This document shows positions 22,301 through 32,151 of a DNA stretch of 64,000 nt, one piece after another. Position 1 is the first letter of the stretch; each line of letters starts with the position of its first letter. The DNA is from Lyophyllum atratum. Its lineage: Eukaryota > Basidiomycota > Agaricomycetes > Agaricales > Lyophyllaceae. Position numbers and translations under genes: made by a program. The notes below the pieces were generated by a model. The model had not been told where the DNA came from. It ran no database searches and saw only the letters and a program-made list of their open reading frames with translations. The stretch covers positions 173,889 through 237,888 of the forward strand of contig JACGCN010000057.1 of NCBI GenBank assembly GCA_014905825.1. The letters are read 5' to 3'.

Positions 22301-25293
22301 AACGACTTTCACTGCTCGTGGGCCTATGAGTTTTGTTTCGTTAGATCCCTACTAATATATCTTCCTAGGCTGGCCTACGACAAAAAGAAACACGAGTTTG
22401 TTGATATTCCTGACCAGGAGGAAATTGATCGACGGCTCCGATCTTTGCCATCTTATAAGCCTTGTGTTTCTTGTTGGGTCCAAAATCAAGAAAATGCTCT
22501 TGAGAAATTTACGACAAATGATGACGGATTCTCGCATTATGGTATCGACTACCATTGCTATGAGTTCATCTATGTCAGGCCAGAGACGATGTCTAGACTC
22601 CTGCATATAGCGCAGATCGTCAAGATCGACAAGACTGGGCATAATTCTGGAGCTCCCCGAGTGACTGTTCGCTTTTTCGGACGGCACGATCAATACGAAC
22701 AGGATGCAAAGGTCAAGGGCAAGGGCGTTCAAGGCTCGTCTGGATTAGCCTCTGACGAGGTGGGCTGTCAAGCCTCTAACAAGGGTAGCTGGATACTGAA
22801 TTATTTTTGATCAGCGTCGTCTCTTTCGTAGAACGGGGAAGCAGACGCTAGCAGACCCTGAGCTGATCGACGGCGTCTGCTACGTCCGCCTGTTGACAGA
22901 CGCTGAAGAAATCGACAAGTGGGTCAGACACGATGACCACTTCTATGTGAACCAAGAGGAGGTTCGTGACGATGGCAAGCTCCATGACATGAAAGGTACA
23001 CTAGAGCGTTGCGACGCTTGTCATCGCGCAAGGGTCGCGAAGCTTAAGAGAGACAAACGACTGCTACGCAAGAACAACCCAATCACATGTTTGGAGTTGT
23101 TCAGTGGTACGAGAAACTTCTTCCAGAGCCTCCTGAATCTTGACATCTTCTTTCATTATAGGTGCCGGTGGTCTCGGGACTGGGATGGATATGTCTGGAT
23201 TTGTTGAGACCAAGTATGCAGTGGAGTTCTCTCCCTCCGCGGCAGCCACTTACCAGTAAGTCTCCAACGACATAGGCTTGTATAGTTTCTAATTTATTTC
23301 CAGGGCAAACCATCCAGATACCACTGTATATTGCCAGGACTCAAGCCTCTTGCTAAAGCATGCAATCGACACTGATGGTGGTAAACAACCTGAGGCCCTC
23401 ATATCCAACGATGGCAAGACACGCCTCCCCCCAATGCCAAGAAGGAATTGCATAGACATCATTACTGGAGGTATGTGAGCAACTATTTTCATGGAATACT
23501 TCCTAACGTAATTGTCGAAATAGGCCCTCCATGCCAATCCTTCAGCCGCGCAAATCACAATCCAGTGAGTATCGGAAACATAGGAATCAAAGTTATTGAC
23601 TGACACTGCATTATCTTCAACAGCGAGCCGATGATATCAGGTATCTTTTCCGACCCAGACTAGCAGCACCAACAATTGCTAACCTTTTCTCAAAGATCAA
23701 CCCTCCCTGGAAACATGCTTAGCTATGTTGAATACTACAACCCGCAATATTTCCTGCTGGAGAATGTCGCCGGCCTCCTGAAGCACCCCTTGATGAGCAC
23801 GCACAGTAAGAATGGCCGGTCGCTCGAGGGTGGGATTGCAAGTGGTATGGTGAAGTTCATCATGCGCTCTCTGATTGCATTGGGGTAAGCAGCATATTTT
23901 CTGTATCCTGGTGTACCTACAGTGTTGATCCATCCCTTTCCCAATTAAAAGCTACCAAGTCCGCTGCAAACTCCTCCAGGCCGGACAATATGGTGCACCG
24001 CAAAGTCGCCGACGCGTTATCTTCTGGGGTGCCAAACGCGGCATCCCAATTCCCGACTTTCCCGTTCCGGTCTATGCGGTCCCAAAGGGAATGCACCGCA
24101 CGAAACTCCCGACAGGAGATTACATGTACCCTGTGTCCCGGAGCCTAGATCCAGGCAATTATCATCAATGTGCACCTCTACGGCCCATCACGGTAGACGA
24201 TGCTATCGGGGATTTGGTATGTGGGCCCGAGTTTCTCTCCGAGTCCGAATTACTCAATTGCGTGTCGAAAGTAGCCTCCTTTCGATTGGTATGTCTTCAA
24301 TAGTTGGCCTTTCTCTTCCGAGTCTCATTGTTGGCATTCAGGATCAACCCGCATGACATAATCCCGGCCAGAGCGCACGACAACCAGGAAGTCAAACGGC
24401 GTATTCAGCTAGGGATCCCACAACACCGTGCCGTCGTCGAAGACAGACAATCAATAGACCTTCCTGGGTTCTCCGATGGGGTGGAATATGCCACACAACC
24501 GATGAATCGCTACCAGAAGTGGTTACGACAGGATATGGAAGATATGGAAGTGGAAGGGCATTACACGAAAGCTTTTACATCAAAAGTTGTTGAGGCGTAT
24601 GTAACCTTCGTTTTTGTCTCCAATTCGCCGTTTATTGACTTTTAGGCATTAGGACCACGACCGTTCCGTTGAGACCGCTGGCGGACCATAGAGGTAGGTT
24701 CTCAACTTCTCTTTTGTATGACTGCAGGTCACTGATCCACGACTAGACCTTCCTCTCGCTCTGCGGCCGAATCAAGCCAAGCCTGGCGCGAAGCAGGCCA
24801 AGAAATGTAAGAATTCCTTTTGCCTTATACGCCGTCGTTCATGCTAAGCTACCAAAACCGTAGCTTTCTATGGGAGGATGGACGGCTCCTCTCAGTTCAA
24901 ATGCGCAATGACGCGGGTCGCACCGAACATAAAACAATCTTGGCTTCTTCATCCATCCGTTCGTTTTTAACCTTGACTCTCTTTCCGTATATTAATCAAT
25001 TCTCACCTGCAGCAAAAACGAATCGTGAGCGTCCGTGAATGCGCACGTGCTCAAGGGTTCCCGGACCATTATATATTCAAGTCGGTAGACGAGAACCCGC
25101 AAAAGTTGGTGGAGAACGTCAGTGTTTTGTCGATTGTCCTGGTTCTCCGTTTTCATCATTCGTGATATAGCAAATTCGGCAGATAGGGAATGCGGTCCCA
25201 GTCCCGTTGGCGTTGCATCTTGGGAAGGCACTCGGGAAGGTCTTGTTGGAGAAGTGGGCGATTGATGAGAGGGAGGGGAGCCCTGCTGTATAA
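19345..25293 (+). CDS. DNMT1: DNMT1-type DNA (cytosine-5) methyltransferase
   Basis: Twenty-two exons give 1380 aa with all phases consistent. An N-terminal disordered part is followed by a replication-foci (RFD) domain at about 195-430, two BAH domains at about 530-690 and 695-870, and the catalytic domain from about 886. Methyltransferase motifs are complete: I LFSGAGGLGTGM, IV GGPPCQSFSRAN with Cys near 983, VI LLENVAGLL, VIII GQYGAPQSRRRVIFWGA, IX RIVSVRECARAQGFPD and X QIGNAVPVPLA. It maintains 5-methylcytosine after replication, mainly on repeats. Exon 1 is 19345-19494; the first intron (19495-20202) holds a 659-bp inverted-repeat element. Tiny exons are 23624-23640 (17 nt) and 24275-24288 (14 nt). 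A 51-nt intron at 22318-22368 has no stop and could be retained in frame. An alternative start at 19323 would use an intron at 19335-19384. Confidence 0.92.
19514..19545 (+). repeat. Left terminal inverted repeat
   Basis: It pairs with 20141-20172 in reverse complement, differing at positions 4 and 18 of the 32. The outer part is GC-rich (CCCGGG). Confidence 0.8.
19547..20121 (+). repeat. Subterminal GCGGATTT repeats of the element
   Basis: AAAATAGCGGATTT occurs three times near the left end (about 19547, 19592 and 19635) and TTCGCGGATTTGAGGCC twice near the right end (about 20082 and 20105). All five share the GCGGATTT core in the same orientation. Clustered subterminal repeats of this kind serve as transposase binding sites in hAT and related elements; that role here is inference. 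Confidence 0.6.
20141..20172 (-). repeat. Right terminal inverted repeat
   Basis: It is the reverse complement of 19514-19545 with two mismatches, and is followed at once by the second copy of GATCTTAC. Confidence 0.8.
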
Positions 25294-25806
25294 GATCTCA
25301 CACTTTGGTCTCGGCCTTAACCGTGTCTTGGGGAGTCAATGTGTACTGTGAGCTACTGTCTCTTTCCTTTCAAAGTGGTGTCGCTAATGCTAGGACTTGT
25401 TCAGTATTTATAACACCATGCATTGGTGCACCGGATGGAATTCAACTGCACGTATCCTTGTAATCTTGGAAAGGACGTTGAACAGGGATATATCCATAAT
25501 TTCGAAGGGTCATTCGTCATTATACAACTCATGTATCTGGTACTCTACATGCGCATCGTATAGTCAATCTACACAAGTTCGGTACCCAAGTGCACAAAAT
25601 GTAAGATGAGGTGAAGGTCGCGTCGAACTAGCGAACAGGCTCTTGTTCACGATCGAAATTCCTCATATGTTGACAGAAACGATTCAAGGAGGAAGGGATT
25701 GCAAGGGCTCGGAGATGAAAGTGAACATAAAATTACTTTCTCGTGTATAGTACAAAGTCGATGAACCAGCTCCCTATAACGTGAACCCAGAAGCAATAAT
25801 ACTATT
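25294..25806. other. Intergenic between convergent genes
   Basis: 513 bases after the DNMT1 stop and before the stop of the small minus-strand gene. It is fairly AT-rich. I see no gene or RNA. Confidence 0.45.
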
Positions 25807-26358
25807 TTACTTTCGATCGAGGGCTAATATCTCCTCAACGCGTTTGACCTTCTGGTCGTTGCCTTCGCCCGCCACGGCCTCGCGATCGGTGCGCGTACCA
25901 ATGCGGATGTCGGTGGCAATGCGTGGCGCACCTTGCCTGTGAACGGCAGCATGGCAATCATGGATGGCTTGCGATACTTGAGACCATGGTCCTTCTAACC
26001 CAGACCTCCAGGATGAATGGCTTGAAGCAGTGAAACGCGTAACCCTTACCGAGGTTCGTTCCGTAACCGCTGCGGCGCGCTCATCATGTTAGTCCATTTA
26101 GTGGCAAGGTGGCTAGTAAGGCTTACTGCATCTGTGTCGCTTGATGTTCAACGGCGAGATCGGGTGGTTTACAATCTGAGACGTACCTTGTACTTTAGGC
26201 CTGACTTCTCGAGGACTCGTTGGCATTCTGCAATGTACTCCGCGACCGAGGACTCGCCGGTGCCCATCGGAATAAGGCAGAAGTCTGCGATAGAGATGAA
26301 CTAGCCGGAGAATGGAAGATCTGAGATAGGTACCTGCAACTGTATAGAGATCCGCCAT
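25807..26358 (-). CDS. MTH1187 / ECM15-type thiamine-binding family protein
   Basis: Five exons (26334-26358, 26187-26284, 26127-26131, 26050-26069, 25807-25994) give 111 aa, the usual length for the family. Diagnostic pieces are ADFCLIPMGTGESSVAEYI, MHGYGTNLEGPW, and GAPRIATDIRIGTRTDR. Relatives (UPF0045, yeast Ecm15, archaeal MTH1187) form ferredoxin-like tetramers; related YkoF proteins bind thiamine or its precursor, but the cellular role is not settled. The gene is unusually split: exon 3 is 5 nt (ATGCA) and exon 4 is 20 nt, yet the joined reading exactly restores the conserved MHGYGTN motif, which makes the tiny exons credible. The flanking GT-AG introns are 49-57 nt. Confidence 0.85.
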
Positions 26359-26461
26359 GGGGGTAGGAACGCAGAATGATCGGACTTTGCCCTTGTTACT
26401 TACTGTAATTATAAACCTCTGCACCACTACCACTCAGCGCGACGTCGACGGCGTACACACG

Positions 26462-28285
26462 ATGCCCTCCACCGCCCTGCAGTCCAGAATCTCCGCGTTC
26501 GAGTCCATCGCGAACCCCTCCTTGTCGCCGTCTTTTTCATCAAGCTCGCTATCCCGAAAGCCTCAATCCAGCGGTCGTGTCTTTGAAACGCCACGCTCGC
26601 CACCCTTCACACCGCGACAGCCAGCGGCTGCTTCACCATCCCCTTCACCTCCAAACCTTGGAAGAAAGACGTCTCTGATTGATCTCAAGGACTGGATTGT
26701 AGACGATGGCCCCTCTTCGCCCCATCCGAATGTATTCAAGCACAGCGGTGGCATTGCGCACAGCAGTGACCGCACACCCACTAAACAGGGTCTCAACACC
26801 AAAAAGCAGCTCGTTGCGCCCCTCATAAACTTCGAGTCGCCACCGAAACCCAAGCCCAAGGTCTCGCCAACCTTGACGGCTAAGGCACCCCCTTTGCCAC
26901 CCCGCAAGCCGTCATATACTTCCCTCAAATCTGTTGCCTCCTCGGCATCCTTGGGCTCCAACAGCAGCCCTGTTTCCCCTCAGCCGATGCATCGCTCCGA
27001 TACTCTTACAGTAAACCATACCTACCCGCCACTCAAAATAGACGCAGGCTCCCAATCCAGGAACACTTCTGGCCATGCCCCAACCTCCTCTATCTCTTCC
27101 TTTCACTCGGTTTCACTATCCTCCGACACTGATCCCAGCACGCCGGGCTCCGTGTCATCGAACTTCATAGCTACTTTCCCTGTGGACTACGAACAGGAGC
27201 AGAGGTATGGGAGCGAAGCAGATTCTGTCAGCCTGGGTGAGTCGTATGAGGAAGTGTCGACCCCATCGATCGCCAGTCCCGTAACGGAACGCATTATAAC
27301 CCTTGATTGGGAAAAGGCCATGGCGAAACGGAAACCGGTGCCTCCGAGGCTTCCACAGCGCCCATCACCCACTCTACCCTCGTCATCTGGCTCCATTCAA
27401 GCTGCGCTGAAATCACCTCCTCCGAAACGGCAGTCCTCATCGCCATCCTCATCCACACCTGGATCTCCAGGATTCCGGGCGTCGCTGTCATCCGTATCAT
27501 CTTCGTCTACGATGGCCAACGGAGCCACAGGTCGACGCGCCCCACCTCCACCTCCCACCTCACGTTCCTCTGACCGCTCCTCAATCCAAAGTACTGCTAC
27601 ATCCCACAGTATCAGTTCCAATTACTCCCATTCAAGCCAAGGCCACAATGGTCGAACACTCAACAACATCCGCCTGAAGACTAAGCGACCTACACCGGTG
27701 CCTGCAGCAGCACGCGTCCGCTATGAACTCGTCTTCAATGCGAATGTGGTTCAGCATCGCAAAGCAGAGAAACAGAAATCGAAGGAAAAGCCAGCGTTGT
27801 TGAGTCCAGCAGAAGCGAGGGGGACGCGACGCGCAGCAGGGTGGAGGGGGTTGTCAGTGGATCTGATCACAGGTGGTCATGACGTCCCTGCCTCCGCATC
27901 TAGCCAGGACTACGAAGAGGATGTCAGCAATGTGGTGGAACCGACTGATAAATTGGAAGGACGCCAGGTCAAGGCTATTTGGCGCCGCTCGAGGCTAGAC
28001 CGTGCAAGGTTGAGCGAAATATGGTACGAATTCACCCACCGTGTTTTTCTACATGTCTCCTCATGCTCTTTCGCGCTTTTGCTAAATAGGAGCGAATGTG
28101 ACCCAGGTGGTGTAGGATCGCTTGCACGCGATGCATTCGTCAAGGGCATGTGGAGGATAGATGAGGAGCTTCGACGTGCCCAGACACAGGTGCTCAAGTC
28201 TGTAAGCATGACGAGCTTAGGTTCCTTGCGTGGTAGAGGCGAATCAAACTCACTCGTTCAAAAGCACAAGCCAATTTTGCGATAG
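26462..28285 (+). CDS. EH-domain protein, Irs4/Tax4-like
   Basis: Two exons (26462-28023, 28090-28285) give 585 aa. The first 400 residues are disordered and rich in Ser and Pro, with proline stretches such as APPLPPRKPS and RRAPPPPPTSR that could bind SH3 domains. The last 120 residues read as an EH domain with an EF-hand-like pair: RSRLDRARLSEIW, then SECDPGGVGSLARDAFVKGMW. The VKGMW element and position at the C terminus resemble yeast Irs4 and Tax4, which bind NPF motifs and influence phosphoinositide signalling and autophagy. An in-frame Met at 26357 lies upstream; the Met at 26462 fits the composition better. The next gene downstream is ATG9 in the opposite direction. Confidence 0.75.
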   Translation: MPSTALQSRISAFESIANPSLSPSFSSSSLSRKPQSSGRVFETPRSPPFTPRQPAAASPSPSPPNLGRKTSLIDLKDWIVDDGPSSPHPNVFKHSGGIAHSSDRTPTKQGLNTKKQLVAPLINFESPPKPKPKVSPTLTAKAPPLPPRKPSYTSLKSVASSASLGSNSSPVSPQPMHRSDTLTVNHTYPPLKIDAGSQSRNTSGHAPTSSISSFHSVSLSSDTDPSTPGSVSSNFIATFPVDYEQEQRYGSEADSVSLGESYEEVSTPSIASPVTERIITLDWEKAMAKRKPVPPRLPQRPSPTLPSSSGSIQAALKSPPPKRQSSSPSSSTPGSPGFRASLSSVSSSSTMANGATGRRAPPPPPTSRSSDRSSIQSTATSHSISSNYSHSSQGHNGRTLNNIRLKTKRPTPVPAAARVRYELVFNANVVQHRKAEKQKSKEKPALLSPAEARGTRRAAGWRGLSVDLITGGHDVPASASSQDYEEDVSNVVEPTDKLEGRQVKAIWRRSRLDRARLSEIWYEFTHRVFLHVSSCSFALLLNRSECDPGGVGSLARDAFVKGMWRIDEELRRAQTQVLKSVSMTSLGSLRGRGESNSLVQKHKPILR

Positions 28286-28525
28286 GCTTCCATGTACCCG
28301 CTTCCTCGCTTTCGCTCTCTGATGCTTTCAACCATCTACAATATGCAGAGACATTAATATCGTATACCCCAATCACTTACACCATAGACATTTAACGCTC
28401 AACAGTCACGACTCACGAATGTAATTTTGCGTAGGACACACACGTACCCAACAGATATGTGGCATGGTCTATGTAATAATTACAAAAAATTATGGTATCA
28501 TCTAAATCCAACCGATGCCACAGCA

Positions 28526-31500
28526 TCAAAGCACAGCAGCAGCACCCTCTTTGCGTCCATAGATCTGGGCCAATAGCCCTAACACCCCACCATCCTGTAA
28601 ATCCTCCTCTTCCTCTTCACCCTCGCCATATGTCCTCGACCGCCTCGCCCCATCAACATATGACTCTCCTAAGCCGCTACCTACTCCCCCGTCAGGTTCC
28701 AAATCCCCAGACTGTATGATGCCAGGCTCTGACGCCCGCCCCACAGCCTCCGTAAGTACACTGCCCTGCGAGTCCCCAAGCACCGCCGTTTGTGCCATCG
28801 AGAATCCACCAAAGACGGAGGACGGCAATGGTCCAGCACCTGTGCCCAATGCCGATGCACCCAGCGCGCTCCCGCCAGGACCTCGCCGGCGCACGGTGGC
28901 AGCATACTGGCTCTGACGTAGGGCGCGGTCATATTCCTGGGCCTTGTCAGCGAGCGAGCCTTCAGCCTGGGGTTCTGCCGTCGCGAAATGTACGGTTCCA
29001 TCGAGTCCCGCTCCATGTCGGCGTCGGCCATATGCATGCATATGATGTGCTGCACCGTAGTCGGCCATCCGGCTGAGGTAAAGAGAACCTGAAGGGTCCG
29101 AGGGGTTCCAGTCCGGGTTTGCCGCCTATTCCATGGTTAGCAATTGAAACCGGAGAATAAAATGGGTGTGAGAATGAATACCTTGAAGTTGAGGAAGCTT
29201 TTCTCCATCTTCCCTTCGTTAGAAATCATCTTCTTATCGCGGGTCTGGGTTGGAGCGCCAAACTAGTGGAGATGATGAGCAAAAGCCAATGGACAAGAGA
29301 CTCTAGGAAGTACCTTGACATTTCCATGTCTCTCGAAATTGAATTCTGCGAAACTGCAGACGTAGCCTCGCCCATCCACGTGAACCGAGAATTCGCGGAA
29401 GAAGTCAATGATGGCCGGCGCACAGGCAGGGAGGGAGAACCACAGGACGAACGGCGTGAGGACTACAGACAATAACTCCTGGACAAATATGAGGACTTTC
29501 ATGGCGAAAAGTTCCCCGAATTCTTGATGAATCTTCTTGCTGTGAAGCTGATCCTTCCATTCGTCGGGCATATAATGCGTATAAGCGATGACCTCCGTCA
29601 TGAGCATCTCGGGGTCGAACACCCTGTTGTCATCGGGTATCATTCCCCTCGCAACCGCCAAGCCTGCAGTGAAAGCTCCTAGATAGAAGATTGCTGTACG
29701 GTGGGGTGTGATCTCGAACTGCATGAAGATATCCGGGGCAATGACTGTTGCTAGAAGAAGCACAGCAGCGAAGGAGCCCGCGATAAAAGCCACAAACCTT
29801 TGAAATGATATTAGAACGGAAGTCTATCACGACGGGAAACAGCCTACCTCATAATGAGAGTCATCTTCTCATTAGGGAATTGACCAATGTACATGCTGGC
29901 CAGCGGATAACTCTCGTCGAGCCTTCTAACAAAGAAGTGAGACAACTCGTTGAATTCTCGAAATTTCCATCGCGCGAAGGAGGTGTAGCGACGACCACCA
30001 ATAGATGAAGGATCTTTGTGATACTCCTAGAGAATGAGATAATATGAGCACGTTTGGGAGTGGTGACCTTTTCGACACTGACCTCGAAATAACGGAAGAA
30101 AGAATACATGATTAGATACAGCACGATGAAAGGTGCAAAAATTGCGTTGAGGATTCCCATGAAGATGAAACGCCTTTTGAGCCTCAAAGAACCAGTGGGA
30201 AGACAATTAGGTTTGGCGGATGAGGGCCAGAAGAATATATCAGCATACCCTTCGATCAAAGCGCCTCGGTTCTTCGACTTCAAAAACACTTTCCGCACCC
30301 TGCCGTGCTCGTCGAATAAGTATTCCATGAGACAAAATCTTAGGTTCCACTCCAGCGCCTGCGTCAACATCTTGCCTTTTCCCTCCTCTTCCGGCACAAA
30401 CCGCTCCAAGAAAGAGGGCAATGGGACACGCAGATCAAGAAGCTCTTTATTGAAAAGAGCAATCAAATAATTCTCCTGCCGCATTATCCTATTTGCGATG
30501 TCGTGTGCGTCGAGTTTGGCGGATGTGGTGTCATTGGTTTTCCGCGCACTCTTGGATGAGATTGCAGTGATGGGGTTTTCCTCTCTTATAGCTCCAATGC
30601 GACGAACAACTTCCGGCCATGATATGGTTTGGATGTCAGCCTGAACTAGCATTATCAGAGACAGCATTCATGAAAAACTAAAATAAACTCGCGTCTGGAA
30701 TCTTTAGTAGATGTGTATAGAATTTGTACATGTCGACCAGCCGGAGGACACCCAGGACGAAGGTGGCGATTTGCCAGACGTAAAACGCGGTGAAGAGGAT
30801 AAAAAACAGGAGGGTAAACCCCGAGAACCTGTAAATGGGTTCAGTAACAAGGACGCCAATCCAATAACTATGCGCGTACCTTGTCACGCAACGGTCTATC
30901 ACAACATGTGAAAGCTGCGTAGGCTTCCCATGCCGAATCTGTGAGTAGTCGATACAGCCAAGTAGAAATGTAGAGAAACCAATGACAAATCCCACTGTCC
31001 TAAAGCGCGTCGAAAAAGGGGGTCAGAATCCAGGTTGCGCAGAATAGACACACTTCACGTACAAGAGATTCAACCCTCTAGACAAGGCAATGCTATAAAT
31101 TCCCTTGCCCTCATAGTAGTAGTAAACCTCTTGCAGGAACGCGTCAAGGTTATATACATTGACCCAATTCCACAAAGCCTTCTCATAGTCATCCAGTCCA
31201 CGCATGGGATTCGACTGCCGGGTATGTTGAGGTAATGTATCGCCGAAACCAGCATGGGGGTTTGCGTTTCGAGGGGTCCTCTCGTTCTCCTCGACATCTA
31301 CTTCTGTAGGCCGAAGAGGAATCGAAACGGTAGGGCCCTGAGTTGGTGTTCTTGGTGGTAGCTGCCGCCCAGCGGCGGATTGCAATGCATGTCTGCGTCC
31401 TCCAGCAGATGAGATATCCTCTCTATTCTTCCCTTTCACACTCGTAGGTTTCCTCGAGGCAGCCTCGATCATGAAGCTCTGTGGCACCTCGTCGTCTGAA

Positions 31501-31943
31501 GATTCCTGTTCGTGAATCTTATCTTCCTTGTGGATATTCGGACGCAGGACATTCATTTCGGAGGTCCCCGCATCCCATGACACTTGTTGCTGGCCCCTCG
31601 ACTTGGACTTCGCAAGGGGTGTAGGGCCAGCCGTGCTCTGAAAGATAGTGCTTCGACTCCTGCCAGCTTCCGCGTCATCCTCTGAACCTTCCCCGTCATC
31701 GCCACTCCTACTCTCGTCTTCCTCAAGCAATGACTGGTTGGCTTCTGAGTATCCCTGGTGGTTCCGGCTCATAGGGTTCAGCATGTTGAGAAACGGGCGT
31801 GAGCTCGACGGTCCCGAGGCAAACAATGACTGAGATGCATGGAAGGACCTTGAACCTGATGTAGTTCGAGAAGAACGACCCGTCTTGTCGGGCATGGTAG
31901 TTGTAATTGGCGGGGCGTCCTGCCGCCTCAGACGTTCAGGCAA
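28526..31943 (-). CDS. ATG9: ATG9, autophagy lipid scramblase
   Basis: Nine exons (31063-31943, 30880-30999, 30693-30828, 30249-30640, 30083-30182, 29848-30026, 29314-29797, 29182-29262, 28526-29125) give 990 aa. ATG9 is the multi-pass protein on Golgi-derived vesicles that seeds the phagophore and scrambles its lipids. The N-terminal 250 residues are disordered. The core starts at [14 protein letters not shown] and includes [65 protein letters not shown], and the long block around [13 protein letters not shown]. The C-terminal tail is low-complexity. The intron at 30641-30692 starts with GC (GAC|GCGAGT); this is the join that gives [13 protein letters not shown] Met at 31895 is an alternative start. 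Confidence 0.93.
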
Positions 31944-32151
31944 AGCTACTCAACCTCAGTGTCGCAGTTGAGAACGTGCTGTGTCACGTGACATAAATGA
32001 CCTAGTTGGTCCTGCTCCCATTCCACTGCTCATGTTTCTTTGTCGAAGTGTATCACCAATTGGTCGCTGCTTTGCGAAGCCATTGACAGAAAGCACCCCA
32101 TGCTCGAGTACATTGGTAGTAATTATTACAGATACATCCGTTCCTTGTCCT

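Noticed and set aside
22318..22368. Possible alternative exon in DNMT1, since the segment is 51 nt and stop-free
   Set aside because: It has a strong branch site (TACTAAT) and acceptor, and the BAH domain reads better without it, so I treat it as an ordinary intron.
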